Shown here: in pieces, positions 37,026-45,375 of the stretch
Position numbering within the stretch: position 1 is the first letter of the stretch
Layout of the letters: each line of letters opens with the position of its first letter
Assembly: GCA_045106815.1 (NCBI GenBank)
Contig: JBGCFG010000043.1
Location: forward strand, 50,221 to 114,220
Reading direction: 5' to 3'
DNA from: JAUIAI01 sp045106815
GTDB taxonomy: Bacteria > Pseudomonadota > Gammaproteobacteria > Burkholderiales > Burkholderiaceae_E
DNA length: 64,000 bases
Made by a program: the position numbers and the translations under genes
Notes under the pieces: model-generated
Databases searched by the model: none
What the model was told of the DNA's origin: nothing
Seen by the model: the letters and a program-made list of their open reading frames with translations, nothing else

Positions 37026-37220
37026 CCCCATCTGTCTTTGGCACCTGAGAGCTTCATTCGCGCCGCGCAGCAAGTGCGCGGACAACGAGTTTTCTCCTTC
37101 GGTGGTTTAGTTCAATGAACCAAACGCTCTCCAGATATTGGTCATCCGTGTAGTCCTTTTGCCTGAGAGTTTGTCGGGGTATTGCTCCTTCGGCGCCGGG
37201 TTGACCCGGTCTCTCCCACA
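37026..37220 (-). promoter_or_regulatory. tandem glycine riboswitch upstream of dadA
   Basis: On the minus strand, aptamer 1 (about 37220-37146) reads GGGAGAGACCGG, then CGCCGAAGGAGCAA, then CTCTCAGGCAAAAGGAC. Aptamer 2 (about 37134-37026) reads CTGGAGAGCG, then CACCGAAGGAGAAAAC, then GCTCTCAGGTGCCAAAGACAG. These are the conserved elements of glycine aptamers, in the usual tandem pair with a linker of about 11 bases. Downstream, TGGGGTTG at the end of aptamer 2 could pair imperfectly with CAACCCA (36988-36994) as an alternative helix. Whether glycine switches dadA on or off cannot be read directly. Most tandem glycine riboswitches activate genes that use up glycine. The 200 bases further upstream presumably hold the promoter; a possible -10-like CAATAAT lies near 37240. 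Confidence 0.92.
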
Positions 37221-37419
37221 CGGCGATTCCAATCTGATTATTGTGGGGGATTCAAAGCATGCAGCGCAAGGGCAATTCAGACTTTAGGCAAGCCTCTTTG
37301 CCACTAAATTCACACATCGTTCCCATCGTTGGCGCCTGTTGTCAGCAGCGTGTCCGAAAAAGGCAAACACCCAAGGGTGATTGCCCGTACTTATGAGCCT
37401 TACGTGCCGCCCTACTACC

Positions 37420-38856
37420 TTATCGCACCAGCCGAGTCTCAGGAAAGGCAGCATGCCAGCCAAACCAGAATGCACGTCGATAAGGAAGCCGCTTAAGTTG
37501 CTGCTCGTTGGGTCCGATCAGCGCCGCCTCAGTCACCTGCCATTGCCCGCCCTGCTCATCTAGGGCCGTGTCTTGCTGGTCATAACTCATCAACTTGACG
37601 CTGCCAGGGTCATAGACACGGTTAGCGCCAGACTTGTCAGTCAACACAACCAATGACTGAAGACCAACTTTGTCGTAATAGACGGGCGTTTGATTCAAAA
37701 AATCCGTGTCAATGGCGAGTTGCTGGTCAGGTGCGGCTGCAAATCGCAGGGCCAGCACCTCTTGCTTATTGGCAAGCCTGTCGTCTTGGAACGGCGTATT
37801 GAACATCAGCTTGTCGGTGCCAAAATACGCCGCATAGGCGGCGCCCTCGTCGTAATCGCGACTGTGGCCAGTCTCCAGCGACAGCACCGTCGTACTAGGA
37901 TGGCGCCGGCGCCACTCACCCCAGGTCGTGGTGACCACGCTCTCAAACGCCAGCTCAATGCCTTGATCAACCAGCGGTCCCAAAACCGGTGCCCCGCGCG
38001 TCGTACTCCAGAGTGACTGCGTGGCTTTGTCATACATCAACTTGTTGGATCGATACAGAAAGCCGCTGGTGCCCAGTTCATATTGTTGGCCTTCGAACTC
38101 CGTGCGAAATGGAATGACCGTGCCACAAAGCGTGCAATACACGCCGGCAATACCCACCCCACCAATTTCGTCAGTAAACATCTCATGCCAGGCGAGAATG
38201 CGCTTGGGATAGGCTCGCTTGTCGCCGTTAATCTCAATGCCGAAAACAATATCGGTGTCGGCCAGATAGTCAGCCTCGCCGGCTGCGAGCATGGCCGGAT
38301 TACGTAGCGGCGGGATGCCATCTTGCTTGACGCCGCCCCAGCGAATTTCGTCCAGACGGATTCGCGCTGAATCCTGACGACCTCTAAAGTAGCGCTCGAA
38401 TTTTGGGTCTATATTGCGAAACAGATCAGCTTTGAATTCGGCATAGTCGGTAGGCGGCTCTACTGGTTGATTCCAAAGCCAGAAGTACCAGTCGTTTGGG
38501 CCGCGTCCAGTTTTACTTTCATCGCCGGCCTCACTGGCCACCAGATTAACTAACTGGTTCCGTACCGGCCCCGGACGCATAAAGTTCATGATCTCAAGGC
38601 TCATGGGCACCAAGCCAGCATGCCAGCCAGCCTTGATCGCATCGAGCGAGGCCTGTTTTTGATCCTGGTCGCGGCTGGTCAGAATCGTCATGAAATGGGG
38701 GCCAAACGCCTGCTCCGCAGTCGGCTTGGCTGGCGACTCCGCGGCGGCTGTACCGACTAACAAACGACTCGGGAAGTCGGTCAATACGGCACTAACGAGC
38801 AATCCGAGGGCGAGCGCCGCCGACAAACCAACGAGTCTTCTTTCTGGGGGGGTCAT
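37420..38856 (-). CDS. DUF3179 domain-containing protein
   Basis: This 478-residue protein starts with a hydrophobic segment (LSAALALGLLVSAVL) that is a signal peptide or anchor, so most of it should be in the periplasm. Residues about 170-410 contain the hallmarks of DUF3179: FGIEINGDKRAYP, the two Cys in VYCTLCGTVIPF, and SGFLYRSNKLMYDKATQSLW. The function of this family is unknown; the paired Cys could bind a metal or form a disulfide. The N-terminal 150 residues are probably helical. The start is supported by AGGAG upstream. The neighbours do not clarify its role: the riboswitch-dadA unit lies downstream and a separate catabolic operon lies upstream. Confidence 0.85.
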   Translation of the reverse strand: MTPPERRLVGLSAALALGLLVSAVLTDFPSRLLVGTAAAESPAKPTAEQAFGPHFMTILTSRDQDQKQASLDAIKAGWHAGLVPMSLEIMNFMRPGPVRNQLVNLVASEAGDESKTGRGPNDWYFWLWNQPVEPPTDYAEFKADLFRNIDPKFERYFRGRQDSARIRLDEIRWGGVKQDGIPPLRNPAMLAAGEADYLADTDIVFGIEINGDKRAYPKRILAWHEMFTDEIGGVGIAGVYCTLCGTVIPFRTEFEGQQYELGTSGFLYRSNKLMYDKATQSLWSTTRGAPVLGPLVDQGIELAFESVVTTTWGEWRRRHPSTTVLSLETGHSRDYDEGAAYAAYFGTDKLMFNTPFQDDRLANKQEVLALRFAAAPDQQLAIDTDFLNQTPVYYDKVGLQSLVVLTDKSGANRVYDPGSVKLMSYDQQDTALDEQGGQWQVTEAALIGPNEQQLKRLPYRRAFWFGWHAAFPETRLVR

Positions 38857-38990
38857 GGCACGGACTCCTGGCAGACTATCGACTATGACGGTTTATCAGT
38901 CAGCCAGGGCAGCAAAACATTACGTTATGCGAGCCAGAAAAATCACGGTAGCGCCAAGGCAGGCAGCGAACAGGTTGAATATCTGGCTGG

Positions 38991-39989
38991 CTATGACATC
39001 AAGCCGCGAATCTTGTCTAGTAACTCAGACTTGATCTGCCTTGGCCCGGTATCGAGTCGGTTTTGGTGCCTGCGTGCGCCTGGCAGTCGGACACCGGGCA
39101 TGCTTTGCATGGGGCCAAACAACGCCTCGCTGGGCTCAGCCGTGTCCTTGCCAGCAATTAGGTCCGGGTTCAGCACGATGACGAACTGGCCGCCTTGCGG
39201 GGGACCACCGTCTTTATTATCACGCTCGGCCGTCTTGGGGCTGACGGTTTCGCCAACCAAGGGTCCGGCCAACAATTCGACGGTCATGGCCAAGGCTGAG
39301 CCTTTGTAGCCGCCAAAGGGTAACAACACGCCTTTAAGTACTTCGTTCGGATCGCACGTAGGCTCACCCGCCGCATCGAGGCCAGTACCGGGCGGCAGTT
39401 CATGACCGTCACGGGCGGCGATCATCACCTCACCTTTAGCCATCGCGGCCGTGGCCATATCAAACACCACCGGAGTCTGTCCCGGCCTGGGCCATGCAAA
39501 TGAAATTGGGTTGGTGCCGAACAAGGGTTTGGCACCCCCGGCTGGGGCGACAGCCGGCATGTAGGACACGCCGGTTAGCGCAGCCATTCCTCGCTCGGCA
39601 TAAGCTTCAGTCTCGGGCCAAAGTGCCGCGAAGTGGTGAGACTCTGACAGCGCCAGCACGGCGATGCCAAATTTGCGAGCCGCATCACTCACGTCCTCGA
39701 CACAGCGCTGGTGAGCGAGCGGCGCAAATCCGTTTTGCCCCGCGCAGCGAAACAACACCGGCGTGACGGCTTCAGGTGTGGGATCAGCCTTGCCATTGAC
39801 TTTGCCGCTCTTGAGAGCAGCAACATAACCCGGCAGGCGGAACAGACCATGTGAAGCGCTGCCATCTCGTTCAGCGCCCGCCAGCGTCGTCGCGACGGCG
39901 CCAGCATTGTGTTCATCCGCGCCTGCATGAGACAAACAATCGAACGCGAGTTGATGGATCTCGTCGAGGCTCAAGGATTCAGTTGTCAT
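38991..39989 (-). CDS. Ldh family oxidoreductase (malate/L-lactate dehydrogenase type 2)
   Basis: This 332-residue NAD(P)-dependent enzyme belongs to the family that includes sulfolactate, ureidoglycolate, 2,3-diketogulonate and piperideine-2-carboxylate reductases. Key stretches are SHGLFRLPGYVAALKSG, ALSESHHFAALW with the catalytic-region His, FGTNPISFAWP and LPFGGYKGSALAMTVELLAG. The ATG at 39989 is chosen because homologues start just before the helix LSLDEIHQLAFDCL and because only one base separates it from the stop of the upstream GST gene. A longer start at 40103 would overlap GST. It is the last gene of the gentisate-dioxygenase cluster, so it may reduce or oxidise a keto acid formed after ring cleavage, which is inference. 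Confidence 0.88.
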   Translation of the reverse strand: MTTESLSLDEIHQLAFDCLSHAGADEHNAGAVATTLAGAERDGSASHGLFRLPGYVAALKSGKVNGKADPTPEAVTPVLFRCAGQNGFAPLAHQRCVEDVSDAARKFGIAVLALSESHHFAALWPETEAYAERGMAALTGVSYMPAVAPAGGAKPLFGTNPISFAWPRPGQTPVVFDMATAAMAKGEVMIAARDGHELPPGTGLDAAGEPTCDPNEVLKGVLLPFGGYKGSALAMTVELLAGPLVGETVSPKTAERDNKDGGPPQGGQFVIVLNPDLIAGKDTAEPSEALFGPMQSMPGVRLPGARRHQNRLDTGPRQIKSELLDKIRGLMS

Positions 39990-39990
39990 G

Positions 39991-40614
39991 TCAGGAAGTC
40001 TCTCTTGATAGTTGCCGGACTCGTTGCTGCGCAGGCCTGGCAAGACAGCGCGCGAGCCAATCGGAGGTATGCGGAAATTGTTGATTAAGCCGAGCAATCG
40101 CACGCGCCCACGACAAAACAGAAGCGACGTTCACATCAGCTACGGTGAAACGATCGGCTGCGAGCCACTGGCGCTCACTCAGATGAGCCTCGATGACAGC
40201 GAGTGGTTTGAGCAGCCGCTTCTCCGCCTGGTCGGCCAATGAACTATCGGCACGATCAGCTTTCATGACCACCCGGTGAAACAGAATTTGCAGTGCGTCT
40301 TTCTCGCACTCAGTAACCACCCAGAAGGTCCAACGAAGCACCTCAGCCTCTTCGGTGATGGTTTGCACCGACAGTTCACTCTCGAAGCGACGCGCCAGAT
40401 ACAGCGTCGTGGCCATGGATTCCCAGACGACTATCTCCCCATCAACCAAAACCGGAATATGACCATTTGGGTTGATCTTTAAGAACGACTCGTCTCGGGT
40501 CGCCCGGTTTCGGTAGTCCAACTGAATGTGCTCATACGCCACACCCAGCTCTTCGAGCATCCAAAGCGGGCGCGATGCACGGGATGCGCCAATGCCGTAG
40601 AGCTTTAGTGTCAT
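39991..40614 (-). CDS. glutathione S-transferase, possible maleylpyruvate isomerase role
   Basis: This 207-residue protein has the thioredoxin-like N-terminal domain of GSTs (LYGIGASRASRPLWMLEELG, then the glutathione-binding NPNGHIPVLVDGE and WESMATTLYLAR) and a helical C-terminal domain with FTVADVNVASVLSW. Its start overlaps the stop of the gentisate dioxygenase gene (ATGA). In the gentisate pathway, maleylpyruvate is isomerised to fumarylpyruvate by a glutathione-dependent zeta-class enzyme. The position suggests such a role, but the N-terminus lacks the SSxSxRVRIAL pattern of zeta GSTs, so this is an inference of moderate strength. Another possible job is detoxification of an electrophilic intermediate. 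Confidence 0.85.
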   Translation of the reverse strand: MTLKLYGIGASRASRPLWMLEELGVAYEHIQLDYRNRATRDESFLKINPNGHIPVLVDGEIVVWESMATTLYLARRFESELSVQTITEEAEVLRWTFWVVTECEKDALQILFHRVVMKADRADSSLADQAEKRLLKPLAVIEAHLSERQWLAADRFTVADVNVASVLSWARAIARLNQQFPHTSDWLARCLARPAQQRVRQLSRETS

Positions 40615-41762
40615 GCGGTGACCGGCTGATGCCCACCGTTGTCGGTATAGGCCTGCTCGCGATAGAACCCCAGCTTCTCCATTGTCGGAAAGTCATTGAA
40701 CGAAAACAGACAGGCACCCTCGGTCTCGCTGGCGTTTGCATGCTCATGCCACATCCAGGTGGGCACGCAAAAGATATCCTTTTCTTTCCAATCAAAACGC
40801 TGTCCGTTAATGATGGAATACCCTGAGCCTTGCGCTACGTGATAGATCACATTGCCGGTATGGCGATGTGCTTTTGTTCGTTCGCCCGGGCGCAACCATT
40901 GCAGGTGCGCGCCCATAGTTTGCATGACGTGACCACCGTCCAGCGGATTGGTGTAGCGCATGATGGCGCCGTCAAAAGGACTGCCATCGGTTGCAGTCGC
41001 ATGACGCATCAGGCCCTCAAAGCTCGGTTCCCATGCGTACTTGAGCAAGGGAGAAAAGGGTTTGTCCCACTTGTCGAGCGCGGGCAGCAGGCCCGGCGCG
41101 CCATAGTCATGCGCGGCCTGGTTGGTCGGGCGCGCACCCGACTGGTAAAGGTCGGGGTGAATTTCGTATGAGTTGGCTTCCAGCGCATTGGTCAGCGGAA
41201 TATCAAGGCCGTCTTGCCACATGGATGTTTCGCCTGAATCCTCTATGCCGTGCTCATGCCAACAGCCATTTGGCGTCAGTACAAAGTCGCGGGCATCCAT
41301 GGTCAGGCGATGCCCATCGACCACTGTGTAGGCACCCGCCCCTTCCATCACAAAGCGCAGCGCTGATGCCGCGTGGCGATGGGCGGTGGCTTTCTCGCCG
41401 GGGCGCATCACTTGAATGCCGCTAAACAGCCAGCCGCAGGCAGCCGACACATCCTGCCGCTTGGGGTTACGCAGGTAAACGACTCGCCGTCCGGCCTGCT
41501 CTGGCGAGACTAAATCTAGCGACCGCATGACCTGCTCACGCAGGCGATCATAGGGCCACAGCACGGGCGCAGAACTGGCCACCGGCTCCCAGGGCTCAAT
41601 GTCATTTGCCACCTGCCACAGCGCGCCGGTGTTTAGGCCATCGAGGTCTTGATAGTAAGCGGTGAGCGAAGCATCGTCCTGCACAATCGCCCGGCCGATC
41701 TGCTGATCGCGTTCATCAATCGTAGACTCTGGTGTGCCAACCGCTTCGCTTTGGTTGCCCAT
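40611..41762 (-). CDS. gentisate 1,2-dioxygenase-like bicupin
   Basis: This 383-residue protein has two cupin domains. The first holds ATAHRHAASALRFVMEGAG with the metal-binding HxH pattern and a later His in GCWHEHG. The second holds TKAHRHTGNVIYHVAQGSG and WMWHEHAN. Bicupins of this length are gentisate 1,2-dioxygenases, which use Fe(II) to open gentisate to maleylpyruvate, or close relatives acting on 1-hydroxy-2-naphthoate or salicylate. The start is supported by AGGAG. It lies 59 bases after livF and is coupled by ATGA to a GST gene, in a cluster with an ABC importer and BenE. No fumarylpyruvate hydrolase gene is in the window. The exact ring substrate needs biochemical proof. Confidence 0.88.
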   Translation of the reverse strand: MGNQSEAVGTPESTIDERDQQIGRAIVQDDASLTAYYQDLDGLNTGALWQVANDIEPWEPVASSAPVLWPYDRLREQVMRSLDLVSPEQAGRRVVYLRNPKRQDVSAACGWLFSGIQVMRPGEKATAHRHAASALRFVMEGAGAYTVVDGHRLTMDARDFVLTPNGCWHEHGIEDSGETSMWQDGLDIPLTNALEANSYEIHPDLYQSGARPTNQAAHDYGAPGLLPALDKWDKPFSPLLKYAWEPSFEGLMRHATATDGSPFDGAIMRYTNPLDGGHVMQTMGAHLQWLRPGERTKAHRHTGNVIYHVAQGSGYSIINGQRFDWKEKDIFCVPTWMWHEHANASETEGACLFSFNDFPTMEKLGFYREQAYTDNGGHQPVTA

Positions 41763-41821
41763 AGGACTCTCCTGTGAATGCTCTCAATCCGCTTATGCGT
41801 GCAAGCCACTATACGCGGCAT

Positions 41822-42523
41822 CTATACGCCGAGATATTTTTCCTGAACCTCAGGTGAAGTCGCGAGCGCATTACCCTCGCCCGTCCACACCACCTGGCCA
41901 CGCTCCAGAATATAGTGACGATCTGCGAGCTTGAGCAAATCGCGAATATTCTTGTCGATCACGAGAATCGACAAACCTTCTTGCTTGATTCGCTCAAGAC
42001 ACGCCCAGATTTCAGCCCTAACCAGAGGCGCCAGACCTTCGGTTGCTTCATCCAGAATCAGCAGCGTTGGATTGGTCATGAGCGCACGGCCAATCGCGAG
42101 CATTTGCTGCTCGCCGCCGGAAAGGAGATTACCCATGGAGCTTTCGCGGCGCGAAATTTCAGGGAACATCTCCATCACGCGATTGTAGGTCCAGGCTGAT
42201 TCGCTTGAGCGTCGATCGGCGGCCGCGACCACCAGATTCTCAGCAACCGTGAGGTTGGGAAACACCTGCCGTCCCTCCGGCACCAGGCCCAGGCCCGCCT
42301 GCGCAATTTTGAACGGGCGTTGTCCGGTCAGGGTCTGCCCTTTGAACTGAATCTCGCCCTTGCTCGACCGCACTATGCCCATAATCGAATTGACGGTCGT
42401 GGTTTTACCCATGCCGTTACGCCCGAGCAGCGTGATCACCTCGCCGTCGCGCACTTCGAGATCAACACCAAACAAAGCCTGACTCACGCCATAAAAGGTT
42501 TCGAGCCCAGAGACTTTCAGCAT
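41822..42523 (-). CDS. livF: branched-chain-type ABC transporter ATPase, LivF
   Basis: This 233-residue cytosolic ATPase has Walker A GRNGMGKTT, signature LLSGGEQQMLAIGRALM and Walker B LLILDEATEGLAP, the forms usual in LivF. With LivG it drives the HAAT-family importer made of LivH and LivM. Its ATG shares a base with the livG stop codon (TGATG) behind the strong Shine-Dalgarno GGGGAGGAGG. In this context the importer may carry an aromatic acid rather than amino acids, because it is followed 59 bases later by a gentisate dioxygenase gene. Confidence 0.93.
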   Translation of the reverse strand: MLKVSGLETFYGVSQALFGVDLEVRDGEVITLLGRNGMGKTTTVNSIMGIVRSSKGEIQFKGQTLTGQRPFKIAQAGLGLVPEGRQVFPNLTVAENLVVAAADRRSSESAWTYNRVMEMFPEISRRESSMGNLLSGGEQQMLAIGRALMTNPTLLILDEATEGLAPLVRAEIWACLERIKQEGLSILVIDKNIRDLLKLADRHYILERGQVVWTGEGNALATSPEVQEKYLGV

Positions 42524-43290
42524 CAGTCCTCCTCCCCGAGGTAGGCATGACGGACTTTCTCATCCTGACGTATGGCTGCGGGTGTGTCGCACGCGATGAT
42601 CCGGCCAGACACCAACACTGAGATGCGATCGGCCAGCGCAAACACCGCATCCATATCGTGCTCCACCAGCAAAATAGATTTGTCTGTCTTGAGTTCTCTC
42701 AGGAGCGCCACCATCCGCGCCGACTCCTCCTGTCCCATGCCGGCCATGGGCTCATCGAGCAACATAAACGTCGGACCAGTGGCGAGCGCCATGGCGATTT
42801 CAAGTTGGCGCCGTTCGCCGTGCGACATCTGCGCGGCAACCGTGTTGGCGCGTTCGTGCAGTTTGACGCGGTCGATTGCAAGCATCGCCTTTTCGCGCAG
42901 CGCGCGATCAGCCCGCGCGGGCTGCCAAAAGCGAAACGAGTGTCCATCATGCGCCTGCACGGCGAGCGCAACATTGTCGAGCACCGTCATTTCCATGAAG
43001 ATGGAGGTGATCTGAAATGAGCGCGCCATGCCGTCGTGCGAGCGTTTGTGCACAGGCCGTCGCGTGACATCACGGCCGTTAAATTTGATCCGCCCACTAT
43101 CGGGCGCCAATGCACCAGACAACTGCGTAATGAGGGTGGTTTTGCCGGCGCCATTCGGGCCGATAATCGCGTGAATCTCGCCTGGCAGCACCTCAAGGCT
43201 GACATCATCCGTGGCGATCACACCGCCAAAGGCTTTGCTAAGCCCTGAGACGCTTAGTACGGGCTCAACGGCTTTTGCGGGTTCAGCCAT
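42523..43290 (-). CDS. livG: branched-chain-type ABC transporter ATPase, LivG
   Basis: This ATPase of about 255 residues has Walker A GPNGAGKTT, the LivG-type signature MSHGERRQLEIAMALA and Walker B FMLLDEPMAGMG, followed by the BCA-transporter C-terminal motif (DTPAAIRQDEKVRHAYLG). I place the start at the ATG at 43290, because AAGGAG lies seven bases before it. An earlier ATG at 43320 would add ten residues and overlap livM further. With this start the gene still overlaps the last 8 bases of livM, so translation is coupled. Confidence 0.92.
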   Translation of the reverse strand: MAEPAKAVEPVLSVSGLSKAFGGVIATDDVSLEVLPGEIHAIIGPNGAGKTTLITQLSGALAPDSGRIKFNGRDVTRRPVHKRSHDGMARSFQITSIFMEMTVLDNVALAVQAHDGHSFRFWQPARADRALREKAMLAIDRVKLHERANTVAAQMSHGERRQLEIAMALATGPTFMLLDEPMAGMGQEESARMVALLRELKTDKSILLVEHDMDAVFALADRISVLVSGRIIACDTPAAIRQDEKVRHAYLGEED

Positions 43291-44347
43291 CCTGACGCTC
43301 CTTGCCATGGAACAGACCAATCAGCCCGCGCTTGAGAAACAACACCGCAAAAATCAACAACAAGCCAAATGGCAGATGCCAGTAGATGCCCCACCCCTGC
43401 CTGGTGGCATTCATCGCTATTTGCAACACCTCTTCCAAAACCAAAAACGCAGCGGCGCCGAGCACAGGGCCAAACAAACTCGCTGCGCCTCCCAGAATCA
43501 CCATAAAGATCAGTTCGCCAGAGCGCGTCCAGTCGGTCATTTCGGGCGAGATAAAGCTCGTGAAGTTACCCAGTAGTGCGCCCGCGTATCCACAAAGCGC
43601 GCCCGCAATCACGTAGGCTGCCAAGCGATACCAGTAAACGTTGTAGCCAACCGCCGACATGCGCGCTTCATTGCCTTTGGCTCCCTGCAACACAAACCCG
43701 AAGCGGGAGTTCACAATTCGAAAGCAAAGATACAAGATAACCAGCAAAGAGCCGTAAGACAACAAAAACAGATTCAGGCTTTCTTCAATCGAGAAAAACG
43801 GCAACTCTGAGCGCCCGTAGATCACCAGACCATCATCACCGCCATATTCTTCAATCGACACGATCGCATAAAACATCATCTGGGCGAACGCCATGGTAAT
43901 CATGATGAAGTGAACGCCGCGTGTGCGTAGCGAGATGGCGCCTGTCACCAGCGCAAACAAAGCACCGGCAAGCATGGCGAGGGGAAAATGTAACCAGCCA
44001 CCAAAGTAGTCGTAATACGCAGGAATGCCCACTGCATAAGCGCCGATTCCAATAAACGCAGCATGCCCAAAGCTCACCATGCCGCCAAAGCCAAGAATCA
44101 GATTCAACGTAACGGCCGCGATGGCAAGAATAACAAGCCGCGTGGCAAAGTCGACCCAAAAGTCAGCGCCCTGCAAATGAGCGGCCAATGGCAGTGCAAG
44201 CAAAAGCAACAGAATGAGGGCATTGACGAATTTCTGTCGCAGCCCATTCCCTAGAAAACTGGGCGGGCTAACGATCTTCACTTCTGGCCCTGTCACTGGG
44301 TCAGTGCGCGCGATGGATGCTGAGGTATTCGACACAGGCTCACTCAT
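43283..44347 (-). CDS. livM: branched-chain-type ABC transporter permease, LivM
   Basis: This 354-residue inner-membrane permease has a hydrophilic N-terminus of about 40 residues and about 9-10 helices. The stretch TLNLILGFGGMVSFGHAAFIGIGAYAVG is the LivM hallmark, and GNFTSFISPEMTDWTRSGELIFMVILGGAASLFGPVLGA contains the loop that contacts the ATPases. It pairs with LivH to form the channel. Start and livH stop overlap as ATGA. The unusually long polar N-terminus may be cytoplasmic and has no recognised motif. Confidence 0.93.
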   Translation of the reverse strand: MSEPVSNTSASIARTDPVTGPEVKIVSPPSFLGNGLRQKFVNALILLLLLALPLAAHLQGADFWVDFATRLVILAIAAVTLNLILGFGGMVSFGHAAFIGIGAYAVGIPAYYDYFGGWLHFPLAMLAGALFALVTGAISLRTRGVHFIMITMAFAQMMFYAIVSIEEYGGDDGLVIYGRSELPFFSIEESLNLFLLSYGSLLVILYLCFRIVNSRFGFVLQGAKGNEARMSAVGYNVYWYRLAAYVIAGALCGYAGALLGNFTSFISPEMTDWTRSGELIFMVILGGAASLFGPVLGAAAFLVLEEVLQIAMNATRQGWGIYWHLPFGLLLIFAVLFLKRGLIGLFHGKERQDG

Positions 44348-45267
44348 CGCGTTTTGGGCGGAAACAGCCCTTCCGGTTTGAACACCAACACGGCTGCCAT
44401 CAGGATATAGATCAACATAGCCGAGATGGCGGGCGCTGAGGTTTCAGCGGCTTGCGCGCTCATCACCACCTTGAAGAGATCATCCAGGTAGGAGCGGCCC
44501 ATCGTATCGATCAGACCGATCAGCATTGAAGCAATAAACGCACCCTTGATCGAACCAATACCGCCAATGATGATCACGACAAATGCGGTAATAATGATTT
44601 CATTGCCCATACCAACCGAGGCCTCGGTGATCGGGGAAATCAACATACCCGCAACCCCGGCCATCACTGCGCCCAGCGAGAACACCAGCGCAAACAACAT
44701 TTGAATGTCCACACCCAGCGCACCGATCATGGTGCGGTTGGAAGCTCCCGCGCGAATGCGCATGCCCAGGCGCGTGTGATTCACCAGCCAATACAGGCCA
44801 AACGCCAACAGCAAGCCGACGACAATAATCAGAATCCGGTAACTGGGTATAACGAGTGACTCAGTCAGGTTGACGCGCCCATTGAGCCAGTCGGGCAACG
44901 GGATGGCATAACCGTCTGAGCCCCAGATCAGGTGCACCAGCGTATCGAACACCAGAATGAGGCCAAAGGTTGCCAGCACATGACTCAGGTGATCACGCGC
45001 ATATAAATGTCGTATCACCCCCCACTCAAGCACAAACCCCAGCAGAGCAGTTGCGGGAATAGCAATCAAGATGCCCAGGATAAAAGAGCCCGTCGTGAAC
45101 GTGAAGGTGGCGCAGAAGAACGCGCCCATCATGTAAAGCGACCCATGGGCAAGGTTGATGAAATCCATGATGCCGAAGGTCAGGGTCAGCCCCGCCGACA
45201 AAAGGAACAACAGGATGCCCAACTGCAACCCATTCAAAAGCTGAATAACGACTAACGTCCAATCCAT
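44344..45267 (-). CDS. livH: branched-chain-type ABC transporter permease, LivH
   Basis: This 307-residue permease begins with the typical LivH sequence QLLNGLQLGILLFLLSAGLTLTFGIMDFINLAHGSLYMMGAF and carries the ATPase-contact region FVVIIIGGIGSIKGAFIASMLIGLIDTMG. It has about 8 helices in the inner membrane. A gap of 108 bases with a hairpin separates it from the upstream binding-protein gene, and it is coupled by ATGA to livM downstream. Cargo is not defined by sequence; the neighbouring catabolic genes suggest an aromatic or related carboxylate. Confidence 0.93.
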   Translation of the reverse strand: MDWTLVVIQLLNGLQLGILLFLLSAGLTLTFGIMDFINLAHGSLYMMGAFFCATFTFTTGSFILGILIAIPATALLGFVLEWGVIRHLYARDHLSHVLATFGLILVFDTLVHLIWGSDGYAIPLPDWLNGRVNLTESLVIPSYRILIIVVGLLLAFGLYWLVNHTRLGMRIRAGASNRTMIGALGVDIQMLFALVFSLGAVMAGVAGMLISPITEASVGMGNEIIITAFVVIIIGGIGSIKGAFIASMLIGLIDTMGRSYLDDLFKVVMSAQAAETSAPAISAMLIYILMAAVLVFKPEGLFPPKTR

Positions 45268-45328
45268 AGTGATGTGCTGGCCCTTTGGCTAGGCTGCGCC
45301 TTGATCCGAATCTATCGGGCCAAAGCAA

Positions 45329-45353
45329 AAGCCGCCACATATCGTGGCGGCTT
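45329..45353 (-). terminator. intra-operon hairpin between binding-protein and livH genes
   Basis: The arms AAGCCGCCAC / GTGGCGGCTT form a 10-bp stem with a short loop (ATATC), followed on the minus strand by a T-rich stretch (TTTTGCTTT). Such a hairpin between a binding-protein gene and its permease genes usually causes partial termination or protects the upstream mRNA. This gives more binding protein than membrane components. Confidence 0.75.
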
Positions 45354-45375
45354 GTTTCATCAAGTATTGCTTTGC

